Shown: positions 46,084-59,524, counted from the first letter of the stretch. The stretch: 64,000 nt of DNA from Beta vulgaris subsp. vulgaris (GCF_026745355.1 NC_079209.1:8974055-9038054); one strand, 5' to 3'. Notes: a model not told the origin generated them from the sequence alone. A program made the numbers and translations.

Positions 46084-46986
46084 GAAATTTCCTCGGGTAC
46101 CCCTGAGGTTTGACGTAATTCTCAAATTACCCCTCACATTTGGGAAATTCCCCAGATACCCCCGAACTTTGACTTTGTGCTCAAAATGCCCTTACTATTG
46201 ACGGAACCTCAACGCCGTTAGGGTTTCTTACTCTTTTTCCTCTCCATCTTCATCTCTTCTCCCAGAATCCTCCATTAATGGCACCTTAAACCTTCAATTT
46301 TCTCCCTCTCTCCTTCCACCTACATGCCTTTATCTCTCCTCCCATCTTCATCTTCTTCATCTCTTTTCATATTCATGTCTCCCATAAATCCTTTTTCAAT
46401 CCTTCTTAAACCCCTTTTCTCTATCTTCTTCATCTCTCTCTCCTAAACTTCACATCCCCTTCAACTTCATTCCTCGTTGTTCTCAGAATAACATTCAAGC
46501 ACAAACCCAGAAAACCCAACCCCCGCAACACCGAGAAGAAGAAAATAAAACCTAGGCCAATTTTCTATGACTACATCCATGAAAATAGTGTATAAAATCC
46601 ATTTCTAAAACCCAGAAATTCTCATGGCAGCTTCAATAATAAGAACAACAACCATCATTAATTTGGGGAAAATTAACAAGGAGTTAAAAAATGGGGAAAA
46701 TTCAAAAGATGAAGATGGGAAGGAGAGGTAGAGGCATGTAGGTGGAAGAAGATGGAGAAAATTGAAAGTTTAAGGTGTCATTAATGGAGGATTGTGGGAG
46801 AAGAGATGAAGAAGATGAAGACGGAGAGGAAAAAGAGTAAGAACCCCTAACGGCGTTAGGGTTCCGTCAATAGTAAGGGCATTTTGAGCACAAAGTCAAA
46901 GTTCGGGGGTATCTGGGGAATTTCCCAAATGTGATGGGTAATTTGAGAATTATGTCAAACCTCAGGGGTACCTGAGGAAATTTCCC
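46082..46986. mobile_element. Mutator-like MITE with ~250-bp TIRs
   Basis: 46082-46335 and 46725-46986 are inverted copies, starting GGGAAATTTCCTCGGGTACC and including AACGCCGTTAGGGTT and CAAAATGCCCTTACTATTGA. The total is 905 bp. Very long TIRs are typical of MULEs. A 9-bp target duplication is not seen; the left edge coincides with the palindrome end. Confidence 0.85.
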
Positions 46987-47039
46987 AAATATTATTTCGT
47001 AAAGAACCGGATTACAATGAGTTGAAGGTCTTTATTGTC

Positions 47040-47330
47040 TATGTTTTGCATATAATCATAAGTCAAAGCAAGAAAAATTTGCCCTTCGGAGTCGGAGGTG
47101 TTTATTTGTGGGGTATTCCAACACTAAGAAGGGATGGAAATTGTATGACCTTGCCACGGGGGATTTTTTCTACTCTAGAGATGTCCAATTTTTTGAATAT
47201 ATATTCCCTTTCTCTACCTTAGTCTCCACTTCCTCTAATCCTAATTCTTCCCTACACATTCTAGCCCACTTCCCATAACTTCTGCCCCTGATTTCCTTGA
47301 TGAGCCTGCCAGCCCCATCCAACATAATAA
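47040..47330 (+). pseudogene. Copia post-integrase fragment
   Basis: A short open stretch reads KFALRSRRCLFVGYSNTKKG then KLYDLATGDFFYSRDVQFFE, the conserved segment after the copia integrase core. It ends in a stop after about 80 codons and runs into other sequence. A lone fragment. Confidence 0.82.
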
Positions 47331-47564
47331 GTTCACTTTCTCGTCATCTCCTTCTACTGCTCCTGCTGAGCCACTAAATCTTATTGTTGAACCACTAAAT
47401 ATCATCATCCAAAAGGCTTCAGCGCTCTCGCTGTGGGGAGGAATTGACATTGGGCGAGGGGGACTAAAGATTTTGCATCCGGAAGATACAATTATTTTTT
47501 TTCCCCCGAAGATTGGATATCTACAGAACATTAAAATGGCCCTAATTGCATTCCAACTGGCCTC

Positions 47565-49821
47565 CGATTTATAAGCAAACTTCTATAAGATGTCTTTGAT
47601 AGGATTTAATGTTTCTCCAACATGGCTTCAAGAAACTGACGCAACATTACACTAATAAACTGGTTCGTTAGCCTTCACATATTTGGGATTGCCGATTGGT
47701 GGATCAACTTCTCAAATCAACCTATGGGATCCCATCATTGCAAGAACGGAATAAAAGGTTATCTTCTTGGAAGAGTAGTACCCTCTCATTTGGAGGAAGA
47801 GCAACACTCATTAAAGCCTCTGTCACTAGCCTCCTTCTCTACTACATGTCTCTCTTCCCTATTCCAACAGAGGTAATTGACAAGATCACAAAGATTCAAA
47901 GAAGAGTTTTTTGGGGTGGAAACTTGGAAAACAAATGTGACCCCCTTCTTGCTTGGAAGTACCTTGAACTTCCTAAACATCTTGGTGAGCTGAACTTTGG
48001 AAACCTTCATCGCAAAAATGTGGCGCTTTTGTTTAAGTCAATGTGGCGCTATTTTTAGGAGCCCAACTTCCTATGGCATGAGGTAATTAGTCACAAGTAT
48101 GGATATAATTCCTCACAATCCATCTACAATCTCTCCCCTCCAAGTTGCGGTGGGCCTTGAAATAAGTCCATATGCTCCACAATCTTCAATGATGACACTG
48201 CAAGAACTTTTGTCTCCAATATGGTGAGGAAAAAAATTGATGCTGGCACAAAAACTCTTTTTTGGCACGACTTATGGGTAGGCGAATTTCCCTTAAACAT
48301 TATGTGCCATTGCTTGTTTCTCATTATCCAATGCCCCAATGCTTTGGCGGCATCATGCGGCTTTTGGGATGGAAATTCTTGGCAGTGGATCCTATCATGG
48401 AGGAGGGCCTTGAGACCCCGAGATCTCCAGGAAAGTGCTACTCTCAATTCTATTCTAGGGAGGGTTATTCTTCTTGCTAGCGGTGAAGATAACCTGATAC
48501 GAAAGCCGGATAAATCCAGATCATTCTCGGTCAAATCATGTACCCAAGAACTAGCCAAAACCCAATCCCATTACCATCTTGATGTTGTAGTAAGAGGTAT
48601 GTGGCGAGGGCTTGTTCCTATTCGAATTGAAATATTAGCTTGGCTTGCAATTCTTGGCAAACTAAATACAAAAAAGAAACTTGCACTATTGGGTGTCATT
48701 CCTTTAAAGGAGTCAAATTGTGTGTTGTCTAGGTCTTGGCAAGAATGTTGCAACCATCTTTTACTTCACCGTGACCTTTCATGGAAATTATGCACCTGGT
48801 GGTGTCACCTTTGGCATTTTGATCGGGTCGCGCCTTATTCCTTGAGGCAAGCCTTTGATCAATGGTATTACCCGAACAAAGGTGCATTCCTTAAGAAGGT
48901 GTGGTCTGCTAGTTTCTTAATCATCCTTTGTACAATTTGGAAAGAGAGGAATGCAAGGATTTTCGAAAACTCATCATGCTCCCTGTGTCAATTGCAAGAC
49001 TTATTTCTATTAAGAATGAGTTAGTGGATTAAAGTTTGGGGAGACCCATTTCCTTATAGTTCAGAGGAAATCCTTCGGTATCCATCTTGCCTTCTCAGGT
49101 CCTCCTCTGAAGGCTCTTTAAATCCTGCTCCTCCAAATCTCAGTTTGATGGCTTCCAAATGATCTTCTCAAATGAAATGCAAATGCATAGATGGATCCAT
49201 TGCACTCACGAGCTGACATTGGGGCATTCTCTGTCATACCCCGGGGTCATTCATTTGCCTCTTCTCTTCCCCAATTACATCCATGGAAATAAATTGGGCT
49301 GAGGTGCTACCAATACATCGTGCAATTAAAATACACATGAGAAGTACCCGCGTATCTTGTCTGAAATTTTGTATTGAATCAGACTCAGCTAATTAACGTC
49401 GTTAAATGGTGCAACGGGAGCTCGGGTAGTCCTTGAAATTTGAGCTTTATCCTAAACTACATCAGGACCTTATTAACATTGAATGGCTCTATGGAGGTTA
49501 AGCACAAAGGAAAAAAATCAAATTTCGTGGCAGATTCCATGGCAAAACAAGGACTGCGTAGAAAGGATGAATTTCTCGCATGGGTTCAATAGTTGTGCAA
49601 GCTCGAAGTAGTTCCACTCTTCCCCCAAGTCCTTGTTTGTATGTTTTGCTTGAGAACTAATGTATTTCTTTGATAGAGTGTGAGGGCCTCCTCTTGTTAG
49701 AGTGTGTTCTATCACTATAAAAGTTCCTCTCCTTATGGAGGGGATACCTTTCCTTGAGTTGATACTCTCTATCTATTGAGTGTTAATGAAATACAAAACC
49801 AAATTATCAAAAAAAAAAAAA
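47565..49821 (+). pseudogene. 5'-truncated LINE (L1-type) with RNase H
   Basis: The late RT region is present (TYLGLPIGG, RLSSWKSSTLSFGGRATLI, VFWGGN), then the zinc-RVT domain (MVRKKIDAGTKTLFWHDLW... WNA-type ALRPRDL, WKERNARIF) at 48221-49024. A degenerate RNase H follows (KWNANASMDP, EINWAEVL, ESDSAN, VADSMAKQGLRRKDEF) at about 49160-49590, and an A tail at 49809-49821. The endonuclease and most of RT are missing, the usual result of incomplete target-primed reverse transcription. Frames are broken at about 47750 and 48060-48220. Confidence 0.9.
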
Positions 49822-49870
49822 TCTGAAATGCCCTCAATATAAAAATAACATCTATCTTTTACTTCGGTAG

Positions 49871-50104
49871 TTGTTTGGCTGATAGGAAGTGGGGAAATGA
49901 AAATTTGGAATTCCAACAAAATGTAGGAATTGATTTACCTAACCTCCCCTTGGTCACTCACAATTCCTATATAAATTCCTATGAATTACAACTTCCTTTA
50001 TGATTACCAAACAATTAGACTAATTCCGAGAAATTTCATAAAAGAATTAAATTCCCATAAATTGTCAATTCCTATAGAAAAATAATTTCCATTCCAACCA
50101 AACA
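49871..50104. mobile_element. Possible Tourist-like MITE
   Basis: GTTTGGCTGATAGGAAGTGG on the left and CCATTCCAACCAAAC on the right are imperfect inverted ends around AATTCC-rich sequence. No clear 3-bp duplication. Confidence 0.45.
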
Positions 50105-50191
50105 AACACGAATTACAATAATGCTAGCAAAAAGGAACGAAAATCTCAAAGGCCCAAAGTTTTGTTAATCGAAGGCTAACTTATATGGATA

Positions 50192-50969
50192 CTAGCCTTC
50201 ATATGCACGCGATGCGTGCGTTAATTCAAAATTTGTTATTCCATTAGATACTCCATTCGTACTTTATTTATGGTTAAACTTAAATGTGAAAAATTCAACA
50301 GTTAGATGAATTTAGATATATTCGCTAATGTAAAAAAATAAAAAGGTTGTGAGTGATTGTTAACATTAATTTTTTGTGAATGAATATTGGACAGAAAGAA
50401 CAAAAATAATGAGTTAGTTTAAATGAATTAAAGAATATCAAAGGTAGTGAATGTTCAGACTTTTCATGTGCACGTTTTGTATGCCATCTTTTTTTATAAT
50501 GTATAAATATTTTGTCCATTTAATTTTTGATTGAAGTATTTGATGCATATACCATTTTAAACTTGTTTTAAATGGCAAGTTGGAATGAGAATTTTTAAAT
50601 GATTTGCTTTTGTAATTTTTTTCATTCCATTAATTAGATCATTAAGGATATTTTAGTCACTTCAAAAGAGGACACCACACCTCCTCCCTTGGCTTATACT
50701 ACCTCCGTTCTTTTTTAGTTGCAACGTTTGACAAATTACACTATTCATGTTCTCTTATTTGACCACATTTATTGATTTATATGTTAAACAAAATATAGTC
50801 ATGTGGGGTCTTGTTTGATTTGTTTCGATGTAAGCTTTCATAATATCAAATTATTTTTAAAATTTTTACTTACGTACAATTAGAGATAAAACGATTTGAA
50901 ATTGTACATTGGCAAGCGTGAAAGTCAAAACGTTGCAACTAAATAAAAACAGAGGTAGTATAATAGAGA
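50192..50969 (-). mobile_element. Non-autonomous Helitron with nested Stowaway
   Basis: The minus-strand 5' end TCTCTATTATATAAGCC (reconstructed across the nested MITE) and the 3' end GCACGCATCGCGTGC hairpin plus ATATGAAGGCTAG, then T. It is the same family as the 286-bp copy in the DUF1068 intron, with a longer interior. Confidence 0.83.
50699..50958. mobile_element. Stowaway MITE C (260 bp), nested in Helitron
   Basis: Left CTACCTCCGTTC...AGTTGCAACGTTTG, right CAACGTTGCAACT...CAGAGGTAG, TA duplicated at 50697-50698 and 50959-50960. Removing it and one TA restores the Helitron 5' end. Confidence 0.9.
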
Positions 50970-52560
50970 TGTATAGAATCTCTCTAGATATGTTACTATT
51001 CTGTATATATCATGTCCCATTATAAATTTGTAATTCTATCAATAAGTACTATCAAATTTCCAAAAAAAAAAAAGAACTACTATCAAAAATACTTCTCCAC
51101 ATAATCCCAATTCTGAGGGTCATCCTATTTTAGTTTTTAAAATTAAAATTGAGCATGCGTCTTATTGGAAAACAATCCAAATGCTTTAGCTAATTATTTC
51201 TCTTTCCCTTTCGCTTCAATCAACAACAATAATAAATTATATCTAATTGTGGCAAATGACTTGGTAACCAATTAATGCACCACGACTAGATGAACTCAAT
51301 TTAGTAACTTCAGATCCCATTTTAATCTTCCACAAACATGCGTCTCCATGAGAATGTGGTAATACAGAAATTTGCTCAGATCATAACGTAAGCTTAATCT
51401 TTTAAGTAAAGCATATATTTTTTTGACACAGAATTATAATCAATCACTTGAATTGAGACAATGAAACTCAATAAGTCAACTCCCTAATTCATGGTGATCT
51501 ATTTCTTTTGTTCTTCAAATAACCATCAGTTTTTTAATAAAAATTTCAGGCCAAATAACATCTAGAATAAGTATTGAAGAAAAATAAAATATTATGAGAC
51601 AAGATCAAGTCAAATTCGTTATCAAAAAATTACAATGAACCAAATCCAGCAATCGCAACATAGCTTCTTATATTTGCTGAGTCAAACCGCTATTGATCCG
51701 TAGGTCTATCATTGTGACATAGTTTGGTGAAGAACATTCTTGATTAAATAATATTGACGGGTCCTAGTTTCTACTACCTTTATATTGATAGTTTTAAACT
51801 TCGACCAATAAAATTAATTTTTCATACCCTTTTTTAAACTTTCACGTGGAAAGAGAATAAAATCAATCTCCAAAATCCTATAAAAGGAGAGAAAAATCCC
51901 AAAAATTCAGTAGAAAACTCTAAAAAAAAAGTGAATGGAGGGATTATTAGTAACAAAAGCAATAAGACTAGAGGAAAAAAAACCGTGAGCTTACCACCAT
52001 CGAAGGACTGATGGTAGTTCGGTCTAGAAGAAAAGGATTAGGGTTCTCTTAGGAGAGAGACCATATCACTTCATTAAGCATTGAATACGTAATTAAAAAT
52101 TATTTATTTAGTATAGATTTATGAAAGAATCATGTGATGTTCGATCATATTCTCTCCAGACTCTACTTGATTTATAGTTAAATTATTTTTTGCATTGAAA
52201 TTTTACTTATTAATACATCACTTATTTTATATTTTTTTATGTGAAATTTGTCAAAACAGACCTTTTACATATTACTTTTTGCGTGAAACAACATAATAAT
52301 TTTCTGGCAACTTAAGACCTTAAATGTAAAAATATTTGTGAGAAACAACCTTAGCTTTCTTTCAAGCATTGATTCACTTGAGTGACTCACAAGTCACATG
52401 AAAGGCACGTGACTCGAGTTTTTTTTTCCCTCCATTTCTCCTCCCTTAACATACAAGTGACATACAAAATGTTCTTTATTTCTTATAATATATGCAGTTA
52501 CACTGTTGAAAAGAAATTATATAGTATGATTTTTTCACCATATACCTGTGACAAATTAAA
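50970..52560. other. No gene seen
   Basis: AT-rich. An A run at about 51061-51072 after CTATCAATAAGTACTATC could be the poly-A of a short LINE or SINE scrap. Nothing else is recognisable. Confidence 0.3.
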
Positions 52561-53348
52561 AAACTCACCTTATACCCCCAATATTTCAATTATTTAACAT
52601 ATACCCTGATTTTCCAAAAACGTTCACCAAATGTCCTTTTTCTAACGAATTTTAACTCGCCATTGCGCGTTTGCATCATTTACAATTTTGCAGATATTAA
52701 CCTATTAACCCCTCCCTCCATCCTAACCCATAACCTTAATGCCCTAATTAACCTGGTCCCGTAACCCTAACCAACACCACCTCCCCCCTTCCCCCACCCA
52801 CACCACCTGCCTCCCCCACCCCATTCCCCCCAGCCCCACCCATATTTCGGACGAAGCCTCCACCCGCCCTACCCTCGCATGCCGCTGCCCCCCAACCCTT
52901 CCCCCCACCCACCAGCCCTTGCACCCCTTCCTTTCTTCCCTCCCTCACCCCCAGACCCCTACACCCCTTTAGTCAACTCCTCTGATCCTTCCTTATTGTC
53001 CGATCATCAAACCAACTCTCCTCGAGGCGTCAAAGACAACCTCTCAGAGTTCTCCCAAACCCTAACCCACCAATTTTGGGGAGTCACCTCCTTTTCCGCA
53101 GGTCTCCGATCACGATTCGCAAACAAATAATTCCGACGGTATCGCCTCGTTTCTCGCTCCTCCAATCGTGGTTTAGGAGTTTTTGAAGATCATTTCTGCT
53201 GGTGGTTAGGGGCCAAGGGGGGTGGAGGGAAGGGTGGGGGTTGTGGCCTGCGGGGGGTAGGGGTGAGTTGGGGTGGGGGATGTGGTGGTAATTAGGGTTA
53301 GGGTATTAGGGTTAAGAGGCTAGGTTAATTATGTCATTAGGGTTAGGG
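52560..53348. mobile_element. Foldback element with GC-rich core
   Basis: The left block around 52730-52790 (AATGCCCTAATTAACCTGG then CCCTAACC and ACACCACCTCCCCC) is an inverted copy of 53265-53345. The core is C-rich and then G-rich. It is probably a Mutator-like non-autonomous element whose right end is cut by the LTR-like sequence starting at 53349. The TTAGGG phrases here are part of this arm, not telomeric. Confidence 0.6.
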
Positions 53349-55392
53349 TGTAATAACCCGCACTTTCGCACTGGTATCTAATCACACTTAAGATTTACTG
53401 ATCACAATCCACACTTAATAAACCTCGGTTTAAATATTTACTCGCAGCAGAACATAACCTTTTTACAAATCGATCATGTGGGTTATCGACCCTTAATACA
53501 ACACCCTTGATTCAATTCCAAAATACATAATCACTCAGGAAAGATCACAACATATGTTACAAATGGATATCTAGTTATCCTTAATTAGATCCATCAAATA
53601 GCCGTTCGAGACATAATAATTTTCTCATTCATCTATCATGCATATACCAAGCTTCATACTATCCCTGCAAAATTACTGGCAATGAACTCTGCCCCCACCA
53701 AGACAGGTTCCAAGAACAAAATCAGTGAAGCTGAGTACACACTATCGAACCAGAAATCCATTTTAGTGGCTTAAAATATATTAGTCATTCATCACTTTAT
53801 ATTCAATGTATTCAAATAGCTCAATATTGAGATAGCAAAACATACACATTACAAAATAAGATCAGATGAAAATACATACTACTTAACAAAGTCACAAATA
53901 TTCTAAAGTAAAATAGACACTTTTATATATTTCAATCCATAAAACACTTGGCTAGTTATCATATATACAAATCTTTCCAAAGTCATACCAAATCCAATGA
54001 CGTAACCAATAATAATTCAAAAAAAATAAATTTAAGAGTGTATCTCCTAGTATAACATCCTTTTGTACATACAATTATCTCATAAATACCCTCTACATAA
54101 ATCATTATATCCTCACCAATATTTGTAGAGTTGGTAAGACTTATTCCCAGGACATGTCCCCTCATTTCATATAACACGCATATCAAGAGGTGTTCATCAT
54201 CAACAATGCAACATCTTCCCCATCATACATGTAATTAATTAGAATACTTAATTTCATAGTTACTCAAACCCATATACGTTTTCTCATAACCAAAATTCAT
54301 AATCCTTAAAGTGTATAATCATATATAATCAAGATCTCAATCCACATAATACAATGTCTTTCGCACTTACAAATTCAATATAAAACTTATATCGCAGATC
54401 CTTTAACAATTATTTTATACCTAAAATAATAACTCAAACACCTTTGATCAAAATTCTGTTGTTTTGCTAAATCTTTCAAACAACTATGATTTAGATCAAA
54501 ATCAATTTGATACAAGAATGCTAAATCGACATTCCCTAGGTTGATAAATTGAAAATATTGTTGTGAACAACTTACATAAATAAAGATGTATAAGATTCTA
54601 GCTCAATTACTAATAGCAACAGTTACTAAAAACATCGTATTACAACACATACAAAAGCCTTATAAACTTAGTTCGAAGACAAGTTTATATAACCATGTCA
54701 CGAGTTTATAATCTCAAGAAGTTCTCGTGCCTCTCGGCTACGCAACTCAACGATAATTCAAAATATAACTTCATTTTATAAAACTTTTTACAACTCATAA
54801 TCACAAGTTCAGCTATCAAAACTTGTCAAATACACATAATCATATAAAATACCAATTTCGAGTTCGAAAGTGCAAGGACATGTGTGTACCTCTTTTATTC
54901 TCCCAAATAACACTCGATTCCATAATAATCTTCAAGAGTCCAATATATCCAAATTCATGATCAATCTTTAATAATCACCTCATAACAATAATAACAATAA
55001 TTAACATTCATCCCAACTATAATTCAGATAAATGAATTGACTGGCTCATACTTTCTAAACTCTTTTATGAACTAACTACAATCCTTACAAGCTAACTTCA
55101 ATCCTTAATAATAGGAATAATTAGCTATCAATCTAAACCAATCTCACAACATCAATCTCTAACTCTAATTAATCCCAATTCATAGAGAACTTTATCAATA
55201 AAAAAAATATATAAATAAGATTTTATACGTTAACTCAAAAAGGATTAATACATATTATAATCTTCAATCCATAAAATAAAGACGCAAGATTATATCTTTA
55301 CTTTGCCACAAATTGATTTGTAATTATATCAACATTTTAGACTCAACCATTAACAAAATTTATTGAATTAAACCCAATGGAATCTGCATATG
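53349..55392 (-). repeat. LTR-like sequence related to the solo LTR family
   Basis: Starts TGTAATAACCCGCAC and has, in the same relative places, an AGTGAAGCTGAGTACAC block and a GTGTGTACCTC block comparable to those in the LTR-like copies at 24485 and 56994 (minus orientation). Divergent. The right side ends at a CACTA terminus. Confidence 0.5.
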
Positions 55393-55560
55393 CACTAGTG
55401 GAGAAAAACGCAAGGGCTGCATTTTTGACCAGCATCCCTTGCCGTAGCAGCTCTTCGGCAAAAGTGAAAGGTAGCGGTTATCGGCCTAAACCACACCTTT
55501 TTTTTTTACAAATTAAGGGTTGTGGTTTTAATGAAAACCACAACCCTTCTGACCCTTTTT
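55393..55560. mobile_element. CACTA element, one end only
   Basis: CACTAGTGGAGAAAAACGC is followed by inverted phrases AAGGGCTGC and AAGGGTTGTGGTTTT / AAAACCACAACCCTT, the subterminal style of CACTA elements. No second terminus is present in the window. Confidence 0.65.
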
Positions 55561-55669
55561 TTTTTTTGCATTTTAAGTCCTAAATGATCCCCAAACAATT
55601 ATATATATATGTAAAAGTATCATTTTCTATTGCAAATTATGTTTTTTATTACAGATATAAGAAATTTAT

Positions 55670-55786
55670 AAAAATATAGAAAATTACAAAATATAGTAAA
55701 TGAATTTACAAAAAATATAGAAAATTACAAATATAGTAAATGAATTTACAAAAAATATAGAAAATTACAAAATATAGTAAATGAAT
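55670..55786. repeat. Three ~40-bp tandem repeats
   Basis: AAAATATAGAAAATTACAAA followed by TATAGTAAATGAATTTAC, three times with small differences. Confidence 0.85.
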
Positions 55787-55789
55787 TCT

Positions 55790-55948
55790 AAGGAATTGAA
55801 CTGAACTGAACTGAAATGAATAGTGATATGTGAGAGTAAAAGTATTGTCAAGAGCTGAACTGAACTGAACTGGTCTGAACTAAACCGAATTGAACTGAAC
55901 TGAATTGAACTGAACTGAACTGAAAATAAGCTGGGGAGAACAGGCCCT
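55790..55948. mobile_element. TGAAC-rich MITE, right part
   Basis: (TGAAC)n sequence ending GGGGAGAACAGGCCCT, the same right end as the element at 25283-25550. The left part is missing. Confidence 0.65.
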
Positions 55949-56990
55949 AAATACACTTACATCATAAATGTACTCACTCCATCCCCTCTTTTTAAGTGTC
56001 CATACTCCATATACCATCTTAGCAACTTCATATAACAATCAGTTGAAATCTGAAAGAAAAAAGGGGAATAAATAAAAGAAACAGGAAACAAATTTTAATA
56101 AAAAAACAGACATCTACAGCAACGATTATGATTCCTATTACCAATGAGAACTTAGAATAATAGTAAATTAAACCTTTTAATAAATCTAGATAGGCCATTA
56201 GCAGAGCCTGACTGCTATAAGATCGATCGCTTTTCCAGCCTTGAAACAAGGAGGATAGACATAATGAAGTTTGGGAGCAGGAACAACAACCTTGAGTTTC
56301 ATAACAGAAGCTCTATCTACACATGAGAAAATGAGGGATGATGAAAGAACAGATATCAGTCTATCATAATTCAGACATTAACTTCTCCCCACCTCTAGTT
56401 ATCTCCAACATAGAAGTGCTATAAAGGCAAATACTACCATGTAGCGGCTGAAAAGGCAACCACAACCATCAAAGGATAAGAGTTAACATGACAGCGAATA
56501 AATTCGTCTTCCGGCCAAAATTACATGTTTACATCAAACATAATAGCAGTTGGCCACTAAATCCTTCTTCTAAAGAGAGAATATGCATTTCATAGATAAA
56601 GACATCCCTTCAACCAGATATATAGGTCTAAACAACCTCAGGTTCACAAGATCAAACTCCCATGTGATAACAGAAAAAGGCACAAAAAGCAAAGGAACTA
56701 ACGGGACAATCAAATTAGATTAATTTCTAGGTTCTGATCAGAGGTCCCAAACATAACTCACCATATAAGCAAATGCAAATCCAAGCCTATAGTATGAGGA
56801 AGGTAAGATTCCCATGAACTAGAAGTGCCTAAACACTTTATAGGACAATAAAGTAATTGTGAAATGTGTCAAGAACTTTATCATATGAATTCTTGATAGT
56901 AGGGCGCAGCCTCATACACCAAATGATAGCCAACGGGCTCACCGCTCATGATTGATTCTGAAAAAGTTAAAAACCTTCTAGAGACTTTCT
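55949..56990. other. No protein gene seen
   Basis: No frame of note. The last ~100 bases, up to CTCTA at 56989-56993, continue after the solo LTR as LINE 5' sequence, so part of this stretch may be LINE leader. Confidence 0.35.
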
Positions 56991-56993
56991 CTA

Positions 56994-59487
56994 TGTAATC
57001 CCCCACAATTTTAAAGAATTTTCATAAATATATTAAAGTATTTATGTAGTTATATTTAAATCCAAATGAGTTTAGAAATGATTTGACTTTTAAAAAGGGT
57101 TGACTATTTTAAAAGTCCAATGAAATTATTTTTCATAGCTTAATAAAATTTAAAAATATTTTAATTAAGCATGTTTTAATAAGAGTTTCAAATATTAAAA
57201 GTATATTGAAAAGGAAGTTAATGGAATCGAAAGCCCAAAAAGTGATAAAAAGGGAAAGAGTCATTTGATGACTAAAGTTTAATAGCCCATCTTATAGTTC
57301 ATCAAGTTTCATTAATTAAAATCTCTTTTCCTAAGCCCACAAGTAAAAGCCTTTATATAAATATCCTAAAAACCCAAAATATTTTCACCCTACACATTAT
57401 TCTTCTCATCACGTACTTTCTCTCTCTACTCGACATTCTCTCTCCTCTTGGTTGTGCGCCATTCTTGATTTTTCTCTCAAAAGTTCGTTTCTTCTTCTTC
57501 AAGTAACGTTTCTTGTTCAACAAGAAACGTCACAAATCTTTTCAAGAGCCAAAATATGCTGCCGCCGTCCCTCCTTGCTGCTGCTGTCCGGCCCTTTTTC
57601 TCCATTGTTGTGGTTGTTTTCTTTCTTCCTCTCTAAGATTCCATTAAAGTACTAGTTTTATATGTTTTTATTATTATTTACATTTTTGCAATTAAATTAC
57701 TGTTTTTATGCACATTAATTTTCGGTATCATGAATATTATTATAATAAATTTCAGATTTATTATGTTAAGTTTATTTTTAGTTTTTATCATGAAATTTAT
57801 AGTTTTTAGGGTTTTTAATTCTAGAAACTAAATATTTAGTATAAATCATGAGATTTATTAGTAATAATTTTATATATGTAATATATTTTCAGAAGATTTA
57901 TTAAATATTATAAGTGCTGTAATTTCAGAAAATAAGTATTTTAGAGAGTTTTAAAGGATTTTTAATCACTAGAATAGTTGTACTATACTAGGGATATAAA
58001 AATAACGAAAGTTTGGTACTAAAAACGATTTTAAAACACGTTTAAGGGGTTTTGATCGTTTTAAAGTTGCTGTAATTTTTAGTTCGAGATATTAATTTCA
58101 TTACTTTATTTTCTAGGCGGAGATTTCGTTGTAGGAGACTTTTAACGAGTTAAAAGTGGCCTACCGATTGGTATAATAAGGTACGTACATCGTCTACGTG
58201 CTATGTGATTTAGAAGCATGCTCTAAGAGTATTTTATTTATTAGTATCATGTATAGGACTCTATTTGTTCATATATATGATTACTGGAATTATTTTTCAT
58301 GTTATATGCCTGTGTGCAATGTGATCTAGAAGTGATTATGATTATAAATGTTTGTATGGAAGGTTGATGCAAGCATGATAAGTCAAGTTTATTTATTAAT
58401 TCGTGAGTGATTAATATAAGTTAAAGTGAATCATGCCTTACATGTATTCTTTGAGTATTATTTATTATCTTATAAGGACCGTGGACCTTATTTGGTAATT
58501 TACAAGTTCTACCTATATAAAGGTAATGTTTATTGTTGGCTAGGTTCAACAAGTAAGTTAGAAAAGAATAAAAAGGAGTTAAAGGAGTCTTGGTTGATAA
58601 GTTGTGATCACTTGTTAATCCAAGATAAAAAAATTCTGTTTGACTGTTTGGTTATTAATTATGTGTTACTTGCTTGTTTGTGTCAACACAAGTAATAAGA
58701 TGTAATTAATGTAAAGTGCAACGAGAATAAGTTATAGACTTTAGACTGGTGCACGTCTAGAGTTGGACACTAAGGGTTGGAGTACATGGTGGTAGCCCAT
58801 GGCTTTTCTAGGAATGGATTGATCACCATCCCTCTTTAGTTCAAAGGTTCCTCATATAGCAGGTCATTTTTGGAATATGTGGTAGCTCCCGTATTTCATA
58901 TTTTTAGATAAGTCAACTCGTCCAATAACTATTCCATTTAAAGAAAGAAATAATGTTTAGAGTCTAGTTCAGTAAGAGTTGTCTGCAGATTATTATATGC
59001 TTATATTATTATTTATTCCTGCATGTTATTTTTGTAGTATCATGTTTAGGATTATTTATGTCTGATATTTAGTACTCAGCTTTGCTGATTACGTGCTTGT
59101 TTGTGTGTGTGATCATGGCTTTGCCTATTGATCCTGTGATGATCCTTCTGGTGAGCAGAGTCGAGAAAGCATTGACATTACAGGTTCGCAGATGCATTTC
59201 ATTGGGAATCTGGAATGAAGAGACTCATCGTATTACTAGGATAATTTAAGTTGCTTTCGTAGGAACATGTGTTTTCAGACATTAGTTTTTAAGTTGGTGT
59301 GTTTTAGTTTCAGATATTGTTATTGATTTCATAAGTTTTAATAAAGTTTTTTTTTTAGTAAGTTGTTTTCCACTGCAAAATTCTGAGTAAGCCGAAACGT
59401 TATCACACAGGCGATAATGGCTGGGTAATTCTCTAAGGTTTATTATAAAAGTATTTTCTAGAAAGAGAGAATTATCGGGGTGTTACA
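56994..59487 (+). mobile_element. Solo LTR, 2494 bp
   Basis: Begins TGTAATCCCCCACAATTTT and ends TCGGGGTGTTACA, flanked by CTCTA on both sides (56989-56993, 59488-59492). No internal retroelement genes. It is the left-over of unequal recombination between LTRs. An inverted, truncated relative is at 24485-27715. A TATAAATATCC near 57355 and pyrimidine-rich sequence after it may be the LTR promoter. Confidence 0.9.
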
Positions 59488-59524
59488 CTCTAAGTTTCTT
59501 TCTCGGTGCGATAGCATTGTCGCC

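Noticed and set aside
53270..53350. TTAGGG-like phrases as an interstitial telomere
   Set aside because: Plant telomeres are TTTAGGG; the phrases are irregular and form one arm of a foldback whose other arm is at 52730-52790.
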